Part shown: piece by piece, positions 7,940 through 16,325 of the stretch
Layout of the letters: each line of letters begins with the position of its first letter
Position numbering within the stretch: position 1 is the stretch's first letter
Origin: JAFGQJ01 sp964588525
GTDB taxonomy: Bacteria; Spirochaetota; Spirochaetia; SZUA-6; DRHE01
Assembly: GCA_964588525.1 (NCBI GenBank)
Contig: CAZPQC010000016.1
Coordinates: forward strand, 1-44,975
Direction of reading: 5' to 3'
Length of the DNA stretch: 44,975 bases
The notes under the pieces: generated by a model
The model's input: the letters and a program-made list of their open reading frames with translations, nothing else
The model's database searches: none
What the model was told of the DNA's origin: nothing
Translations under genes and position numbers: made by a program

Positions 7940-8770
7940 CTACGCTTTCACGGCTCCACCAGCCAATCCCGCCACCAGACGGCGTTCGATGAGGTAGAAA
8001 AGCACCAGAACGGGGATGATCGCCAGGAACGCGGCGGTGGTCAACAGCTCCCACTGGGTCGACCAGCGGCCTACGAAGTTGTACAGCGCCAGAACGAGGG
8101 GCATTTTCGGCCTGGACTGGATGAAGGTCAGGCCGAAGAGAAACTCGTTCCAGGCGTAGATGAAGGTGTAGATCATGGCCGTGACCAGGCCGGGGACGGC
8201 GATGGGTATCATGATACGGGTTATCGTCTGCACCCGGCTGCAGCCGTCGATCAGGGCCGCCTCCTCGATCTCCACCGGGATCGATTTGAAGTAGCCGTTC
8301 ATCATCCAGATGGTGAAGGCTATGGTAAAGACCGTGTTGGCGATGATCAGGGAGAGGTAGGTGTCCAGCAGATTCAAATGCACCATGATCTTGAACAGGG
8401 AGATGATAACGATCACCGGAGAGAACATCTGGATCACCAGGAACAGGTAGAGTATGAGTTTCCTTCCCACGAAGCGCAGGCGGGCTACGGCGTACGCCGC
8501 GGGCACGGTCAACAGTGTGTTCAGGATCGTGGCGCCGACGGCGATGATGATGCTGCTCCTGAAAAAGATGAAAAGCTGGAACTCGCTCCAGACGATCAGG
8601 AAGTTGTTGAAGTGTAACTCCTTCGGTATCCAGGTAGGCGGCGTGGAATAAACTTCCTGACTGGATTTGAGCATCGTGGAGATCATCACGAAGAAGGGAA
8701 AGAGCAGGAAGAGCAGCAATACGATCGTCAGGACAACGGCCGGGATCTTTCCGCGATTGCGCCACCTCAT
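7940..8770 (-). CDS. Carbohydrate ABC transporter permease, MalG type
   Basis: Inner-membrane permease of the CUT1 sugar importer family, 276 residues. It has six predicted membrane helices, the first at about residues 11-30. The EAA loop that contacts the ATPase reads EEAALIDGCSRVQTITRIMI near residue 180. The start is fixed by overlap: the ATG at 8770 shares bases with the TGA of the upstream permease gene (ATGA), so a longer frame running upstream is not the gene. No ATPase gene lies in this operon; a shared MsmK-type ATPase encoded elsewhere is expected, as is common for CUT1 systems. Confidence 0.94.
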   Translation of the reverse strand: MRWRNRGKIPAVVLTIVLLLFLLFPFFVMISTMLKSSQEVYSTPPTWIPKELHFNNFLIVWSEFQLFIFFRSSIIIAVGATILNTLLTVPAAYAVARLRFVGRKLILYLFLVIQMFSPVIVIISLFKIMVHLNLLDTYLSLIIANTVFTIAFTIWMMNGYFKSIPVEIEEAALIDGCSRVQTITRIMIPIAVPGLVTAMIYTFIYAWNEFLFGLTFIQSRPKMPLVLALYNFVGRWSTQWELLTTAAFLAIIPVLVLFYLIERRLVAGLAGGAVKA

Positions 8771-9678
8771 CCCGCACGCTCCTGCTTGAAATAGACCCGG
8801 GCGTAGCCGATGCTGAGAACGGTCAGGATGACGAAGGTCACGAAGGCCATGACCGCCGCCCGGTCGAATCTGAGCCACTTGAAGGCGTTCTGATAGATCC
8901 GGGTGATGAGGATGTCGGTAGCACCGGCCGGCCCCCCCATGGTCAGGATGTAGATGGTGTTGAAGTCGTTGAAGGTCCACAGACAGGACAGCAGGGTGGC
9001 AATCAGCACGATATGCCGGATCCCCGGCAGGGTGATGAAGAGAAATTTCTGCCACCAGTTCACCCCGTCGAGATAGGCTGATTCGTACAGATCTTCGGAA
9101 ATGGCCTGCATGCCCGCCAGAAACACCAGGGCCATGAAGGGAATGCCGATCCAGATGTCCACCCAGATGCAGGCGGTGAAGGCCGGGATGGGGTAGCCCA
9201 GCCAGGTCGGCGGAGTCGACCACAGGCCAGTCGCCTTGAGGGTGTAATTCAGCAGGCCGTACACTGGGTGGTAGACCCAGCGCCAGAGCATGGAGCTGAT
9301 CGGTACGGCGGAGGCCCAGGGAATAATGAAGAGCATGCGGGCGATCTTGCGGCCCGGGTACCTGACGTTCAAGATCAGGGCGATGATCATGCCGAACAGG
9401 GTTTTGGCAAAAACGGCCAGAGTGGTCCAAAGCAGGGAGCGGCCGGTGATGACCCAGAACTCCGGGTCGGTCATTTCGGTGATGAAGTTCTGAAGCCCCG
9501 CGAAACCCGTGAACCGACTCAGCTTATTGGTTTTGAAGAACGCCATGAGCAGTACGTAACCGATCGGGTAGAACATGAAGGTCAGAAGAACCACAACTGC
9601 CGGCAGGGTCAGAATATAGGCCAGCCGGGCCTCCGGATTCCACAGCTTGTGTTTCAGCGATATCGAAGTCTCAACCAC
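8767..9678 (-). CDS. Carbohydrate ABC transporter permease, MalF type
   Basis: Partner permease of the CUT1 importer, 303 residues from the chosen start. The first membrane helix is LAYILTLPAVVVLLTFMFYP, and the EAA loop reads ESAYLDGVNWWQKFLFITLP. The GTG at 9678 is preferred because AGGAGG ends five bases before it. An in-frame ATG at 9735 would add 19 residues that lack a ribosome site and do not resemble a transporter N-terminus. Its stop overlaps the start of the MalG-type gene. The binding-protein gene lies upstream with an intrinsic terminator between them. Confidence 0.92.
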   Translation of the reverse strand: MVETSISLKHKLWNPEARLAYILTLPAVVVLLTFMFYPIGYVLLMAFFKTNKLSRFTGFAGLQNFITEMTDPEFWVITGRSLLWTTLAVFAKTLFGMIIALILNVRYPGRKIARMLFIIPWASAVPISSMLWRWVYHPVYGLLNYTLKATGLWSTPPTWLGYPIPAFTACIWVDIWIGIPFMALVFLAGMQAISEDLYESAYLDGVNWWQKFLFITLPGIRHIVLIATLLSCLWTFNDFNTIYILTMGGPAGATDILITRIYQNAFKWLRFDRAAVMAFVTFVILTVLSIGYARVYFKQERAG

Positions 9679-9789
9679 CTGCACCTCCTGTCGAGAGCTC
9701 TCTCTACAGTACCATATCGCAAACCTCGATCGCAACGGATAGGACCGGATTTTGCTTCACCGACGAAACTTTCGCACTGCCGGCGCAGT

Positions 9790-9828
9790 AAAAAAATTGG
9801 GAAGCCCGGGGATTTCCCCAGGCTTCCC
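9790..9828 (-). terminator. Terminator between binding-protein gene and permease genes
   Basis: On the minus strand GGGAAGCC and GGCTTCCC (9821-9828 and 9799-9806) form the outer stem. GGGG and CCCC (9816-9819 and 9808-9811) form an inner stem after one C-A mismatch. A run of seven T follows (9796-9790). It would stop most transcripts after the binding-protein gene, giving more binding protein than permease. Confidence 0.85.
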
Positions 9829-9848
9829 GGTAGAGGATTCCGTTTTGG

Positions 9849-11093
9849 CTACTTGCCTCTCAGCTTGTTGATCTCGGCAGCCGCGTCATCCAGAGACTGC
9901 TTGGGTGTTTTCTTTCCCAGGTGCACCTCGATCTCGGCATTCCAGATGATGTTGGAGCACTCGGCCCACTCTTCAATCAGCGGCCAGCCCTGTGCCGTGA
10001 GAGCTGCCTCCCCCAGAGCCTTATAAAGAGGAGTCTGGAATTGGGGCAGCTTGCCCGCGGAGATGGTAACCGGCGGGAAGCCGATGGCTTCGTCGAATTT
10101 CGCCTTCCATTCGTCCTGGTAGAAGTAATCGAGGAAGGTGCCTGCTGCCTCCAGGTTGGTGCCGGAAAACATGGCTATCGAGTCGGTGATTATCAGGGAT
10201 TTTTGCGGTTTACCGGCAAAGGGTGGAATCTGGCCGTACTTGGGTTGGAAGGGAGCGCCGGCGTTCTTGGCTGCGGATTCGACCCAGGCGCCGATGAAGG
10301 TGTAGGCGATGTTCCCCGTGTAGAACAGCGGGTGTGAATCCATCCGGTCCAAGCCCAGGTAACCTTCCTGTACGACCTTGTCCTTCTCGGCTAGCTGGTT
10401 CATGAAGGTAAGGGCCTTCACCCCTTCTGCAGAGTTGACGATGCACTTGCCGTAGCTTCCATCCGGCTCCATTGCGAAGAAGTTTCCCCCGGCGGCGTAG
10501 AAGTAATAGGCGAAGTCGGTCAGCTCTGTGTGCAGCTTGCCCGGCATGATCAGGGCGTACACCTTGGGCGGATTGTGGATCTTCAGGCACTGCTGCCTGA
10601 GCTCCTCCATGGTTTTGGGCACCACGTTGGTGAGGTTGGGATTGTAAGCCAGGATGCGGGCGCCGGCGGCCACGGGCAGCCCCATCAGCTCACCCCCCAG
10701 CTTGGCCTCCATGGCGCCGGGGGCGATGTTGTTTATCGTGGACGAACTGAGATACTGGGTAACTTCATCGACCACGCCCATGGACATCAGCTCGAGCAGC
10801 CAGCGGGTGCCGATGACCGAGATTTCCGGCGGTTTGCCCCCGGCGATCGAGGTGGTCAACTTGTCGTACATGAAATCCCAGTCTATTGAGACAATGTCTA
10901 CGGCAATGTCCGGATGGGCGGCGTTGAAGGAATCCTGCAGATCGGCCCGGAAGTCCTCGGTCAGGCCGTCATACTCTGCCCAGAAGAAGGTGACCGTTTT
11001 TTTTCCCGCCCCACCCTGCCCTCCGGCGAACGTGAGACCCACGGCCACGAGCAGAACCACCAGGATGCTCAAGACGAGTTTCAGACGTTTCAT
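9849..11093 (-). CDS. Extracellular sugar-binding protein of CUT1 ABC importer
   Basis: Solute-binding protein of family 1 (MalE/UgpB-like), 414 residues. Residues 1-23 form a signal peptide (MKRLKL start, Val/Leu-rich core, TFA before GGQGG). The mature N-terminus KKTVTFFWAEYDGLTEDF matches the first strand and helix of the family. The start at 11093 is chosen because GGGAGG lies eight bases upstream and the signal peptide begins there; a longer in-frame extension to 11153 would place a polar stretch before the signal sequence. It heads the MalEFG-like block, with its own promoter and operator candidate upstream and an intrinsic terminator downstream. Confidence 0.93.
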   Translation of the reverse strand: MKRLKLVLSILVVLLVAVGLTFAGGQGGAGKKTVTFFWAEYDGLTEDFRADLQDSFNAAHPDIAVDIVSIDWDFMYDKLTTSIAGGKPPEISVIGTRWLLELMSMGVVDEVTQYLSSSTINNIAPGAMEAKLGGELMGLPVAAGARILAYNPNLTNVVPKTMEELRQQCLKIHNPPKVYALIMPGKLHTELTDFAYYFYAAGGNFFAMEPDGSYGKCIVNSAEGVKALTFMNQLAEKDKVVQEGYLGLDRMDSHPLFYTGNIAYTFIGAWVESAAKNAGAPFQPKYGQIPPFAGKPQKSLIITDSIAMFSGTNLEAAGTFLDYFYQDEWKAKFDEAIGFPPVTISAGKLPQFQTPLYKALGEAALTAQGWPLIEEWAECSNIIWNAEIEVHLGKKTPKQSLDDAAAEINKLRGK

Positions 11094-11122
11094 GATGAAA
11101 CCTCCCTTTGTGTTTTTAATTT

Positions 11123-11139
11123 CAATCCCGACGGGATTG
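11123..11139 (-). promoter_or_regulatory. 17-base perfect palindrome upstream of the binding-protein gene (operator candidate)
   Basis: CAATCCCG-A-CGGGATTG is an exact inverted repeat 30-46 bases before the start codon. A candidate promoter lies just upstream on the minus strand: TTGACA (11181-11176), 17 bases, then CAGACT (11158-11153), an exact -35 with a poor -10. The palindrome would cover about +7 to +23, a classic repressor position. A LacI-type or other dimeric regulator is plausible; none is encoded beside it. Confidence 0.5.
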
Positions 11140-11221
11140 TTCTCTACCTTCAAGTCTGAGTCACCCCAATTCCGTTGTCAAGAAAATAGTTGTGAATCTG
11201 GAGAATGTTTCTTCGATGTCT

Positions 11222-12454
11222 CTATTTCAGATGACGATCGAGCCATTCGAAGGCCTGCACCTGCATGGTGAGGTCGAACTGGTGGGGCCCGGGATGAGTC
11301 GCACGGGAGAAGTTCTGCGGGGATCCCGCTTTGGCGTATATCTGCTCCAGCGTCCTCAGGGCCCGTTCGACCTCCGTTCCATCGAACAGGGGATCCTCTT
11401 CGGTAGCCAGGACCATGGCCGGCAGGGGCGCCCGCATCCCCAGCACCTCGGGAAAATCCATGTATCGGCACAGGAGAGGAATGTAGAGCATCCAGGTGTG
11501 GGTGTAGCAGTTGTTCAGGATCAGATCCCGCCAGGTGGTCATGAAACCCGCCGTAACCGAGCAGCGGATGCGGTCATCAAGGCCCGCCAGATAGTCGGTT
11601 CGCAGACCCCCCAGTGACAGGCCGCAGCAGCCGACCCGTCCGGCGTCCACCTCGGCTCGACTGCAGAGGATGTCGAGGGCAAACCGATCCTCAGCTACAA
11701 ACAGCCCGGGCCAGGTATAGCCGGCGGAGAGGAGAGATTTGGCGATGATTTCTTCGTGTCGGGCGGCAAAGGCGTGATAGGCTTGGATCGTTTCACTGCT
11801 TTCCCGCTCGTCCACGTCGTAATCCGGGATCGTTAAGCTACTCTTCAGGTTTTCCGGGGTCAGCTCCTCAACCTCGAGGGGAGCGGACATCATCCGCCTG
11901 ACCACATGCCCCGGAAGCTCGGAAGCTTCGATCCGGCGGCTCTCGAAGGGGAATACGTCGTGCACCAGCACTCCGTATCCCCTGCGGGCCAGCTCATTGG
12001 CCCAGGCGACCCCGCCGTAGTACAGGTCCTGGTGCTGTTCCATCAGAGGATGGAAACTCGATCCGGTGCGGAGGATCTTGCGCTTGCCGAAGTATTTCAC
12101 CGCAGCATGGTCGTGCAGAGCCAGCACCCCGGGCAGAAGACCTTCGCTTCCCGATGGTTTGAGGAAGACCGCTTCGGTCTTCGGACCGCAGGGCAGCTTC
12201 CAGGAAAGTTCCTGGATGTCCAGATCGTCGAAGCTGTAGCACCTGCCAAGGCGGAGGGTTTTCGACACCTCCGGGCCGATCCGTGGTCCGGCCAACAGCT
12301 CGGTAACCTTGCCCCTGGCGGCTTGCCGCCAGGCTTCGATGTCATCCCACAAGGGATTCAGGTATGACAGGCTGCGCTCCCAACTTTCGGCGCTCTCGGC
12401 TGCCCATGGCCCGTAGGAACCGATCATGTTGATGGTCGGTTTGTTTGCGGTCAC
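11222..12454 (-). CDS. Alpha/beta hydrolase (dienelactone hydrolase / acetyl-esterase-like)
   Basis: Serine hydrolase fold, 410 residues. The nucleophile elbow is GLSLG with Ser280. The likely acid is Asp354 (EEDPLF) and the base is a histidine in HPGPHQF (His391). An oxyanion-type LHDHAA segment lies near 113-118. The long N-terminal part (1-90) is outside the hydrolase core. The start is GTG, with GGAGGG seven bases upstream. It follows the sugar-kinase gene by 38 bases, so it probably belongs to the amino-sugar unit. Deacetylation or deacylation of an imported sugar is a reasonable guess, since no NagA-type deacetylase is present, but the substrate is not shown by sequence. Confidence 0.82.
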   Translation of the reverse strand: MTANKPTINMIGSYGPWAAESAESWERSLSYLNPLWDDIEAWRQAARGKVTELLAGPRIGPEVSKTLRLGRCYSFDDLDIQELSWKLPCGPKTEAVFLKPSGSEGLLPGVLALHDHAAVKYFGKRKILRTGSSFHPLMEQHQDLYYGGVAWANELARRGYGVLVHDVFPFESRRIEASELPGHVVRRMMSAPLEVEELTPENLKSSLTIPDYDVDERESSETIQAYHAFAARHEEIIAKSLLSAGYTWPGLFVAEDRFALDILCSRAEVDAGRVGCCGLSLGGLRTDYLAGLDDRIRCSVTAGFMTTWRDLILNNCYTHTWMLYIPLLCRYMDFPEVLGMRAPLPAMVLATEEDPLFDGTEVERALRTLEQIYAKAGSPQNFSRATHPGPHQFDLTMQVQAFEWLDRHLK

Positions 12455-12492
12455 TGATTGCCCTCCTGCTTTCGATTTATCGTTATCCGTCG

Positions 12493-13533
12493 TTATTCAA
12501 TGGCGATCTCAACCCGGTCATCCCTGGTCATGCGCACGCGGTATTGCTCCAGCATGTCCGCCAGGCCGGCTCGACTCAGCTGTCCAATGACGCCTCCCGG
12601 GTGTTGGACCGTGGAGGCGGCATTCGCCGCGCCTAAAATCGCACAGCGAAGGAGGGGAAAACCCTTGAGATAGAAATAGAGAAACGCCGCCTGGAACGAA
12701 TCCCCCGCTCCCACGCTATCCCGTACGGCTCCCGGCAGGGGGAAGGCCGGACAGTGATACACCTGCTCCATCTGCCTGAGCACGACCCCGGCGGATCCCC
12801 GCTTGACGACCACGATCTCCGAACGGGGGCTCGCCTTCATCACTGACCGTACCGGATCCTGCTCCCCGGTGAGGAATCGGGCCTCCCTCTCATTGAGGAA
12901 GACGACGTCCGTTTGGGGGTAGATGCGCTCCTGGAGGAGCATCAGCTTCTCCGGATCCTCCCATCCGTCTCCCGCGTTGGCGTCGTAAGCGGTGAGTTTC
13001 CCCAACTCCCGGGCGTGGGCGAAGACCTCCTCGATCTCCCCTCGTATTGTCAGAAGCTGAAAGTAGTTGCAGGAGTAGACGAGCTTTGATTTGGCGGTGA
13101 AGTCCCGGTAATCCAGGTTTCGGATGGACATCTCTCCCAGCGGTCCCAGATAAGTCGCCGCCTGCCGCGGCGTAGATTCTTCCCGGTCGGCGAAGATCAG
13201 GGTGTAGTAGCTCCTCGTGTTCTCCAGCAGCCGGATTCCATCCGGTTCCACACCGCGTTCGGAGATCTCCGCAAGCAGCTGCTTCCCGTCGGAGTCGTCA
13301 CCCAGTTCGGTGAGGAAAAAGACCCGGGCGCCCAAACGGGCGAGTCCACAGGCGAAGTAGCCGGCCGCGCCGGCGATGGTGCGGCTGGAATTTCGGATAA
13401 TTACTTCTTTTCCCGCCTCCAACGGCGGCGCGGTGTAGATAGTATCGTATCCCAGATCGCCAATGACCGTGACCGTCGGTTCCGGAGTGTGATCCTCCCT
13501 CAGTGACTGAATGAGCTCCGGGCTGATATCCAT
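12493..13533 (-). CDS. PfkB-family sugar kinase
   Basis: Ribokinase-fold ATP-dependent sugar kinase, 346 residues. The N-terminal strand VIGDLGYD (23-30), the glycine-rich AGAAGYFACGLARLG segment (54-68) and the C-terminal signature DSVGAGDSF (272-280), with catalytic base Asp278, are all present. The gene begins five bases after the stop of the AgaS-like gene, so the two are translated together. In characterised aga systems the SIS enzyme makes tagatose-6-phosphate, which a PfkB kinase phosphorylates; that role is inferred here from pairing. Fructose, nucleoside or other sugar-phosphate kinases are alternatives. Confidence 0.9.
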   Translation of the reverse strand: MDISPELIQSLREDHTPEPTVTVIGDLGYDTIYTAPPLEAGKEVIIRNSSRTIAGAAGYFACGLARLGARVFFLTELGDDSDGKQLLAEISERGVEPDGIRLLENTRSYYTLIFADREESTPRQAATYLGPLGEMSIRNLDYRDFTAKSKLVYSCNYFQLLTIRGEIEEVFAHARELGKLTAYDANAGDGWEDPEKLMLLQERIYPQTDVVFLNEREARFLTGEQDPVRSVMKASPRSEIVVVKRGSAGVVLRQMEQVYHCPAFPLPGAVRDSVGAGDSFQAAFLYFYLKGFPLLRCAILGAANAASTVQHPGGVIGQLSRAGLADMLEQYRVRMTRDDRVEIAIE

Positions 13534-13538
13534 AGTCT

Positions 13539-14768
13539 TCAGCGTTCCGCAATGACTTCGGTGCGACCGGTCCGGCGATAAACCTGCGGATCGTAGACCT
13601 TGACGCCCTGGACCACCCGGTGGATGATCCCGGACTCACTGGGACTGTCCGGTCTCAAGCCCAGTTGCAGAGAGGCAAACAGGCCCAAAAGCTGGCCGAC
13701 AATGACGTAAACCGGTGGGATCAGGTCATCCGGCACCGCCTCGGCGTGCGGTCCGTACTCGATCGTGTAATCGGACATATCCTTGATCTCATCCGGAAGC
13801 GCATGGGCGACGATCAATACCGCTTTGCCGATTCCTTTCTCCCGGATCTCCCGCAGCAGGTCCAGCTCGTAGCGCTGTGTGTATCCGTCGGCTGCAAGAT
13901 AGGCTACGACCAGGGTGTTCGGATCGATCACCGCCTCCGGACCGTGGCGCAAACCCGCAAAGGTGTCCCAGGTACACATGACCCGGCCGGCTGTCAGCTC
14001 CTGGAGCTTGAGATGAGATTCTACGGCCGTGCCGACATTGCCTCCGTCACCGAGGAACACGGCTCGTTCGAATCCCAGTCGAGCAATCTTCTCGGCAACT
14101 TCCGGTGCCTTCTCGAGCATAGCCTTCCCGGCTTGGAGCAGATTGGCAAACCCCGCCTTGTACTCCGCAAATGAGAACAGATGGCTCAACATCTGGCCGG
14201 CGACCAGCATGTTCGAAAACGAGGCGGTCATGGCCAAGCCGCGATCGTTTGTCTGCTCATCGAGCAGGAGCGCCATGCCGTCGGCCCGACCGGAGATCTC
14301 TCTGAACAGAGCCCCCTGTTCGTTGCAGGTGATCACCAGATGGTGAACACCCTTGGACAGCCTGTCGGCGATCTTCACTGCTCCCAGACTTTCCGGGCTG
14401 TTTCCCGAACGGGCAAATGACAGCAGCAGGGTGGCATACCCTTCGATGAAGAAATCCTGGGGCGTGGTGACGATCTTGGGAGTCGAGATCACATTGACGG
14501 GGACGCCCAATTTCCTGCGCAGCAGGGCTTCGAGGCAGTAGCCGACAAACTCCGACGTTCCCGCGCCGGTGCACAGCACCGACACCCTGGATTGCTTCTT
14601 GAACCTGGTGAGATACCGGAGCAGCTCTTCCCGCCGCTCCTCGACTCGCCTGAACGTATCGCTCCAGAGCTCCACCTGACCGTCAATCTCCTGCGGCGTG
14701 TAGAGGATCCCCCTGCTTTCCCTCTCCTCAGTGCTCAACTCGATCAGTCTGGTTAACGCGGTTTCCAT
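13539..14768 (-). CDS. SIS-domain amino-sugar phosphate deaminase/isomerase, AgaS-like
   Basis: Double SIS-domain protein, 409 residues. The first SIS domain has the sugar-phosphate loop CTGAGTSEFVG (66-76) and SFARSGNSPES (117-127), the latter close to the AgaS sequence of enteric bacteria. The second SIS domain includes LGDGGNVGTA and the TFAGLRHGPEA segment with the family's His. AgaS converts galactosamine-6-phosphate to tagatose-6-phosphate with loss of ammonia. GlmS-isomerase-like activity on another amino sugar is the alternative. GGGAGGAG precedes the ATG. It is the second gene after the ROK regulator on the minus strand, across a 247-base gap that holds a gene remnant. Confidence 0.88.
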   Translation of the reverse strand: METALTRLIELSTEERESRGILYTPQEIDGQVELWSDTFRRVEERREELLRYLTRFKKQSRVSVLCTGAGTSEFVGYCLEALLRRKLGVPVNVISTPKIVTTPQDFFIEGYATLLLSFARSGNSPESLGAVKIADRLSKGVHHLVITCNEQGALFREISGRADGMALLLDEQTNDRGLAMTASFSNMLVAGQMLSHLFSFAEYKAGFANLLQAGKAMLEKAPEVAEKIARLGFERAVFLGDGGNVGTAVESHLKLQELTAGRVMCTWDTFAGLRHGPEAVIDPNTLVVAYLAADGYTQRYELDLLREIREKGIGKAVLIVAHALPDEIKDMSDYTIEYGPHAEAVPDDLIPPVYVIVGQLLGLFASLQLGLRPDSPSESGIIHRVVQGVKVYDPQVYRRTGRTEVIAER

Positions 14769-14813
14769 CGCCTCTCCTCCCTGTCCTTCGAAAATGCCGT
14801 GCTCATGGGAACA

Positions 14814-15002
14814 TCAGGGGCAAGAATGCCAGTATATTTCCCGGGCGTAGCGCTCGGCAATATCCAGCAGACCGCGATACAGCTCCCGGATCTCCTGGTC
14901 GCTCCAGCTGTCGGTCAGCCAGACGTTCGGAATACCGACCGCCTCCGCCGTTCGATCTCTGCGTGTTGGATGTCCCCGATTCCTTCCACCCGTCTTTCCC
15001 CT
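14814..15002 (-). pseudogene. Unidentified 3' gene remnant between ROK and SIS genes
   Basis: The minus-strand frame ending at the TGA 14816-14814 reads like the C-terminus of a real protein: AEAVGIPNVWLTDSWSDQEI near the middle, then RELYRGLLDIAERYAREIYW. It has no ATG or plausible start with a ribosome site. Upstream it continues open, out of frame, into the end of the ROK gene. Amino-acid composition is protein-like near the stop and degenerates upstream. This suggests a gene truncated at its 5' end. I do not recognise the family. Confidence 0.35.
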
Positions 15003-15015
15003 CGATGCAGCGGGG

Positions 15016-16227
15016 CTACAGCTCCGCGAGCAGATCCGTATGATCGATCAGGTACTGGACCCCGCCGATCAGGCTGGCCTTGTTTTTCAGCTCCGAAACC
15101 TCCAGACGCGGCATCACCAGCACGCGGTCCCGAAGCTCCCGCAAAACCAGATCAGCCAGCATCTCCCCGGCCCGGGAGAACCCTCCCCCCAGGATCACCA
15201 ACTCCGGTGCCAGCAGATTGATGATGTTGCACAGCGCCATGTTGAAGTAGGTGAAAGCCTCTTTGAGGATCTTCGTGGCAGCCGGATCACCCTGGCGGTA
15301 GGCATCGAACACGATTTTGCCGCTCAAGCGTCCTGATTCGCCTTCCATCAAATCGGCGATCCTGCTGTCGCCTCCCTGTCGGAGAATTTCCACCGCTCGG
15401 TCCTGCAGGGCTTTACCGGATATCCTTTTCTCCAGACACCCGAGTTGGTACGGTTTTACGGAAGACGTCCTGAACTCATCCAGGGATGAGTAGAAATAAC
15501 CGATCTCGCCGGCGGCGGCCTGGCTGCCGAAATAGATCTTCCCGTCGATCATGACGGAGCAGCCCAGACCGTAGGCGAAATCGATATACAAGACGTTGTC
15601 GTATCCTCTGGCTTTCCCGGCGATCTTTTCGCCCAGCAGGGAAAGTTTGGTCGAATGATGCATCACGACTTCCCGCTTGAATACACTTGCGAAAAACACG
15701 CCCAGGTCTTGCCCCGTCGCTTCCTGGTAGCTGGGGGTCCACTTGAGGGCCTTTCCTTTCTCGACGTATATTCCGGGGGCGATACAGATGATTCTCAGCA
15801 GGTCCTGCTCAAATATTTGGATCTTGTTCATTGCAGCGAAGACGTTTTCTTTCAGCACGGCCAGCCGGTCGGTGATGCTGCTGTCAGGTTGAAACACCCC
15901 CTCCCGGTGACCGACGAACCGGCCCTTTAGATCGGAAATAGCGATCCGATACCCCGTTCGTCCCATCTCGAAGGTCAGGTAATACCGCAGACCGCTGTTG
16001 AATCGCAGTAGAATCGGTTTGCGGCCGCCGCTGGATTGACCTTCCCCGATTTCACTGATGATCCCGCGCCCGAGCAGATTGTCGATCAGGCTGGAAATTG
16101 CAGGTTTGGAGATGTGGGTGTGCCGGACGATATCGGCCCGGGACAGGGGTTCGTTCTTGATGATCGTGGCGAGTACCAGCCGAAGATTGTTCTCTTTTAC
16201 GTGCACCTGGGACTGCTTGGTAAGCAT
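15016..16227 (-). CDS. ROK-family transcriptional regulator
   Basis: NagC/XylR-type repressor, 403 residues: an N-terminal winged helix-turn-helix (about 15-60, with LSRADIVRHTHISKPAISSL as the recognition unit) and a ROK sugar-binding domain. The AAGEIGYF motif of the ROK signature is present. The ROK zinc motif C-x-C-G-x2-G-C is reduced to GCLE, so the sugar-kinase zinc site is degenerate, which points to a regulator rather than a kinase. The ATG at 16227 is chosen because GAGGAG lies eight bases upstream; the frame could extend to 16269 without such a site. It is divergent from the large plus-strand operon and probably represses both directions until a sugar or sugar phosphate binds. Confidence 0.9.
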   Translation of the reverse strand: MLTKQSQVHVKENNLRLVLATIIKNEPLSRADIVRHTHISKPAISSLIDNLLGRGIISEIGEGQSSGGRKPILLRFNSGLRYYLTFEMGRTGYRIAISDLKGRFVGHREGVFQPDSSITDRLAVLKENVFAAMNKIQIFEQDLLRIICIAPGIYVEKGKALKWTPSYQEATGQDLGVFFASVFKREVVMHHSTKLSLLGEKIAGKARGYDNVLYIDFAYGLGCSVMIDGKIYFGSQAAAGEIGYFYSSLDEFRTSSVKPYQLGCLEKRISGKALQDRAVEILRQGGDSRIADLMEGESGRLSGKIVFDAYRQGDPAATKILKEAFTYFNMALCNIINLLAPELVILGGGFSRAGEMLADLVLRELRDRVLVMPRLEVSELKNKASLIGGVQYLIDHTDLLAEL

Positions 16228-16262
16228 GGCCCCACTCCTCGAGTCCCTTCCCCCATTTTTCC

Positions 16263-16292
16263 TTGACAAATGGGCGAGGAACCGGATAATAT
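16263..16292 (+). promoter_or_regulatory. Promoter of the plus-strand catabolic operon
   Basis: TTGACA (16263-16268), an 18-base spacer, then TAATAT (16287-16292): an exact -35 and a 4 of 6 -10. The predicted start is near 16299, about 150 bases before the first gene at 16451. The palindrome at 16308-16320 would lie at roughly +9 to +21. Confidence 0.7.
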
Positions 16293-16296
16293 CTAG

Positions 16297-16325
16297 ATAG
16301 TAAGTCCAGTTAACTAAGTTGTCAA
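16297..16325 (-). promoter_or_regulatory. Promoter of the ROK gene
   Basis: On the minus strand TTGACA (16325-16320), a 17-base spacer, then TACTAT (16302-16297). The -35 is exact and the spacer ideal. It faces the plus-strand promoter, with the two -10 boxes five bases apart, so the polymerases would compete. The spacer contains the operator candidate. Confidence 0.68.
16308..16320. promoter_or_regulatory. Operator candidate for the ROK regulator
   Basis: AGTTAACTAAGTT contains two overlapping perfect palindromes, AGTTAACT (16308-16315) and AACT-A-AGTT (16312-16320). ROK regulators of the XylR/NagC kind bind AT-rich inverted repeats with AGTT/AACT arms. It sits in the spacer of the ROK promoter and just past the start point of the operon promoter, so one bound protein could block both. 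Confidence 0.55.

Noticed and set aside
8771..9430. Upstream extension of the MalG-type permease frame to 9430
   Set aside because: The extension overlaps the MalF-type gene out of frame, is Arg/His/Pro-rich and unlike a protein; the ATGA overlap at 8767-8770 gives the real start.
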